7,270 nucleotides of DNA, from contig CALCNZ010000139.1 in NCBI GenBank assembly GCA_937897625.1, positions 1-7,270 of the forward strand, written 5' to 3'. The position numbers and the translations under genes are program-made. Below the pieces are notes generated by a model, which did not search any database, was not told the DNA's origin, and was given only the letters and a program-made list of their open reading frames with translations. Positions 5,493 through 7,270 of this stretch are shown here, piece after piece. Numbering within the stretch: position 1 is the first letter of the stretch; every line of letters begins with the position of its first letter. The stretch comes from an uncultured Flavobacteriales bacterium. Its GTDB lineage: Bacteria > Bacteroidota > Bacteroidia > Flavobacteriales_D > Sanyastnellaceae.

Positions 5493-6351
5493 TGTTGATT
5501 TGCTCTTTGATTTTTTCCAATTCGTCTTTCATTTCAACCACCATGCGTTGCATGGTGGCGTCGTTGGCTTTCGATCCAATGGTGTTGATCTCTCTTCCGA
5601 TTTCTTGTGAAATGAATCCAAGCTTTCTTCCCTGCGCACCGCCGTTTAACTCTTCGTTAAACATCTCGCAGTTCGAAAGCAAACGTTGCAATTCTTCCGA
5701 CACATCGAGCTTTTCGATGTAGTAAATTAACTCCTGCTCGAAACGATTTTCATCGATTTTTTCCTTCCCCACTAATTCATCTAATTGCGCTTTGATGCGC
5801 TCCCTTGTTTTTTCTTTGCGCTCTTCCATAGGCGCAATCAGGTCTGCGCGTAGGCGAAGAATATTGGCAATGCGCATTTCAAATTCTTTTTGAAGTTTTG
5901 CGCCTTCTTGTTGTCTGTAATTTTCAAATTGATCGAACGCTTGTTTTACCAATGCAGCGATGTTATTCCATTCGTCTTCGTTCGGTTCAGCTTGTTCGAA
6001 CTTCATAACTTCGGGCATGCGCATGAGCGTAGCTAAAATGTCTGCAGCTCCTAGGTCTTTTCCTTCCTTCCACTGTGAAAGTTCGTTGTAATACGAATTC
6101 ATTAAGTCGGTATCGAGGTGCATGCGTTTTTCGCCGCTGTTGTTTTCAATATAAATCGAAACCTCTGATTTTCCGCGAACGACAAGCTCTCCGTAGGTTG
6201 AACGCATTTCAAGTTCTTTGTCGCGATACACGCTTGGAACGCGCACGCTCAAGTCTAATCCTTTGCTGTTGAGCGAGCGCACTTCAGCGGAGAACTTTTT
6301 GGTTTCTTTCTGAAGTTCGGCTTTACCGTAGCCGGTCATAGATCTTAACAT
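5482..6351 (-). CDS. yicC: YicC/YloC family endoribonuclease
   Basis: Members of this family are conserved stress-related proteins. E. coli YicC has been linked to small-RNA turnover and the family is now annotated as endoribonuclease. The predicted 289-residue protein opens with MLRSMTGYGKAE, the near-universal family start (M-[IL]-x-SMTGxG). It also has AEVRSLNSKGLDLSVRVP and, near the end, KLDVSEELQRLLSN followed by GRKLGFISQEIGREINTIGSKANDA, the C-terminal signature. The stretch between (about residues 150-215) is Glu/Lys/Arg-rich and probably a long helix or coiled coil. In many relatives the RLxSH segment has His where Asn is seen here (LLSN); its significance is unclear. ATG 6351 is chosen over an in-frame ATG at 6396, because the longer form adds 15 atypical residues and would cover the likely promoter. 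It is the first gene of the yicC-gmk-nadD-ogt operon. Confidence 0.94.
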   Translation of the reverse strand: MLRSMTGYGKAELQKETKKFSAEVRSLNSKGLDLSVRVPSVYRDKELEMRSTYGELVVRGKSEVSIYIENNSGEKRMHLDTDLMNSYYNELSQWKEGKDLGAADILATLMRMPEVMKFEQAEPNEDEWNNIAALVKQAFDQFENYRQQEGAKLQKEFEMRIANILRLRADLIAPMEERKEKTRERIKAQLDELVGKEKIDENRFEQELIYYIEKLDVSEELQRLLSNCEMFNEELNGGAQGRKLGFISQEIGREINTIGSKANDATMQRMVVEMKDELEKIKEQINNVL

Positions 6352-6360
6352 GTGTGCAAT

Positions 6361-6372
6361 TTTGCATGCAAA
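6361..6372. promoter_or_regulatory. 12-bp perfect palindrome overlapping the yicC promoter
   Basis: TTTGCATGCAAA is its own reverse complement and covers the downstream half of the leftward -7 box and the predicted transcription start. The position would suit an operator, but short palindromes of this kind also arise by chance. Confidence 0.35.
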
Positions 6373-6376
6373 GATA
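6369..6376 (-). promoter_or_regulatory. Candidate Bacteroidota -7 box for the yicC operon
   Basis: On the minus strand this is TATCTTTG, an exact TAnnTTTG match. It predicts a transcript beginning near 6362, about 11 nt upstream of ATG 6351, which supports that start codon. A TTG -33 box is not evident at the usual spacing. Confidence 0.55.
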
Positions 6377-6409
6377 CAACATTGAACATCCTTCATTGAA
6401 GAATGTTGT
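6376..6409. repeat. Inverted repeat in the yicC/hemH divergent intergenic region
   Basis: ACAACATT (6376-6383) and AATGTTGT (6402-6409) are perfect 8-bp arms separated by 18 bases. The segment also holds two direct copies of CATTGAA (6380-6386 and 6394-6400). It occupies the centre of the 75-bp divergent region, where a shared regulator could bind. The nearest rightward promoter-like box for hemH, TTCCTTTG at 6411-6418, is one base off consensus and very close to the start codon. Confidence 0.35.
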
Positions 6410-6426
6410 TTTCCTTTGCAGACGAA

Positions 6427-7270
6427 ATGAAAATGAAAAAGACCGCTATCCTTCTTGTGAACTTGGGTTCACCCGATGCACCAACTCCTGGTGCTGTTTA
6501 TAGATATTTAACCGAGTTCTTGAACGACCCGCGTGTTATAGACATTGCTGCTGTAGGAAGAGCCATTTTGGTAAATGGAATTATTGTTCCTTTCCGTCAT
6601 AGAAAAAGTGCTGCGATATACAAGAAGCTTTGGACGGAAAACGGTTCGCCGTTGATTCATTATGGAAAAAGAAACAAGGAGCAATTGCAATCGCGTTTCA
6701 ATGAAGATGAAACGAAAGTTTTCTTGGCTATGCGCTATCAAGTTCCAAGTATCGACAACACGCTTCGTGAAATAGAGGAGTGGGGAGCCGAGAAGATTGT
6801 GGTGTTGCCGTTGTTTCCGCAATATGCTTCGGCCACAACAGGAAGTGTGCATGAAAAAGTGATGCAAGTTATTTCGAAGTGGTGGAGCATTCCGGAAGTG
6901 GTTTTCATTCCGCAGTTTTATGACAACCCTTTGTACATTCAAGGATATGTAGACAATGCGAAGCAATTCGATTTGAAGGAATACGATCGTGTGTTGTTTA
7001 GTTTTCATGGATTGCCAGAGCGACAATTGGACAAGTTATACGACGATAACAAGTGTCGCAATCACAGCTGCGAGCGCGAGATTAACGAAGAGAATCACAT
7101 GTGTTACAAGGCTACGTGTTACGCTACTGCAAGAGCGATTGCGAAGGGCATCGGAATTTCCGAAGACGAATACACGGTGTGTTTTCAGAGTCGCCTAGGC
7201 AAAGGATGGATAGAGCCTTTTTCAGACAACATCATAAAAGAACTCGGAGAAAAAGGAGCAAAAAAACTCT
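6427..7270 (+). CDS. hemH: Ferrochelatase (HemH), 3' truncated by window end
   Basis: HemH inserts Fe2+ into protoporphyrin IX (or coproporphyrin III, depending on pathway) in a late step of heme synthesis. The frame from ATG 6427 stays open for 281 codons to the window edge; the family usually has about 310-350. Seen: KTAILLVNLGSPDAPT, VYRYLTEFLNDPRVID, AMRYQVPSID, VVLPLFPQYASATTGSV, FSFHGLPER with the catalytic His194, and FQSRLGKGWIEPFSD. The catalytic Glu expected further on is beyond the window. Four cysteines, C210, C215, C226 and C231, lie in a short segment just after the active-site loop; these could hold a [2Fe-2S] cluster, as reported for some bacterial ferrochelatases, but this is inference. 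A second in-frame ATG at 6433 (MKKTAILL) is an equally plausible start. It is divergent from yicC. Confidence 0.96.
   Translation, partial: MKMKKTAILLVNLGSPDAPTPGAVYRYLTEFLNDPRVIDIAAVGRAILVNGIIVPFRHRKSAAIYKKLWTENGSPLIHYGKRNKEQLQSRFNEDETKVFLAMRYQVPSIDNTLREIEEWGAEKIVVLPLFPQYASATTGSVHEKVMQVISKWWSIPEVVFIPQFYDNPLYIQGYVDNAKQFDLKEYDRVLFSFHGLPERQLDKLYDDNKCRNHSCEREINEENHMCYKATCYATARAIAKGIGISEDEYTVCFQSRLGKGWIEPFSDNIIKELGEKGAKKL

Noticed and set aside
6352..6396. Longer YicC start at ATG 6396
   Set aside because: The extra 15 residues do not fit the family, whose members start at M-[IL]-x-SMTG, and the extension would cover the exact TAnnTTTG promoter box.
6508..7026. Minus-strand reading frame of 172 codons
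   Set aside because: It is antisense to the clearly conserved ferrochelatase coding region and shows no family motif of its own.

Overview
The window looks like chromosomal DNA of a Bacteroidota bacterium, probably of the order Flavobacteriales. The signs are moderate to low GC, promoter-like TAnnTTTG boxes, start codons with no clear Shine-Dalgarno sequence but A-rich upstream bases, a small outer-membrane barrel ending in Phe, and the yicC-gmk-nadD gene order. I cannot name a genus. The first 27 bases are not biological: they match the 3' end of the Illumina Read 1 adapter, so base 28 is the true left edge of an assembled contig.

Layout, left to right. (1) 29-676 (+): C-terminal part of a MacB/FtsX-type ABC transporter permease, cut by the contig edge. 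(2) 673-1398 (-): secreted outer-membrane beta-barrel protein, convergent with the permease; the two stop codons share one CTAG. (3) 1467-2303 (+): dTDP-4-dehydrorhamnose reductase (RmlD), divergent from the barrel gene. (4) 2286-3563 (-): membrane-anchored PHP/CehA-McbA-like protein with a partly eroded metal site, convergent with rmlD. (5) 3564-3788: a 225-bp gap whose right half is a long imperfect hairpin rich in purine on one arm and pyrimidine on the other. (6) 3789-6351 (-): a tightly overlapping operon transcribed yicC, gmk, nadD, ogt (RNA decay, GMP kinase, NAD synthesis, DNA alkylation repair). (7) 6427-7270 (+): ferrochelatase HemH, divergent from yicC and cut by the window end after about 281 codons.

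Most of the content is housekeeping. The least ordinary parts are the repeat structures around ogt and the eroded PHP-like protein. A 13-bp inverted repeat, a 21-bp tandem repeat and a 22-bp perfect palindrome sit at the nadD/ogt junction and are translated as an N-terminal extension of Ogt. A separate 111-bp hairpin overlaps the ogt stop codon. I found no transposase, CRISPR array, rRNA or tRNA, and no convincing new multi-gene system.
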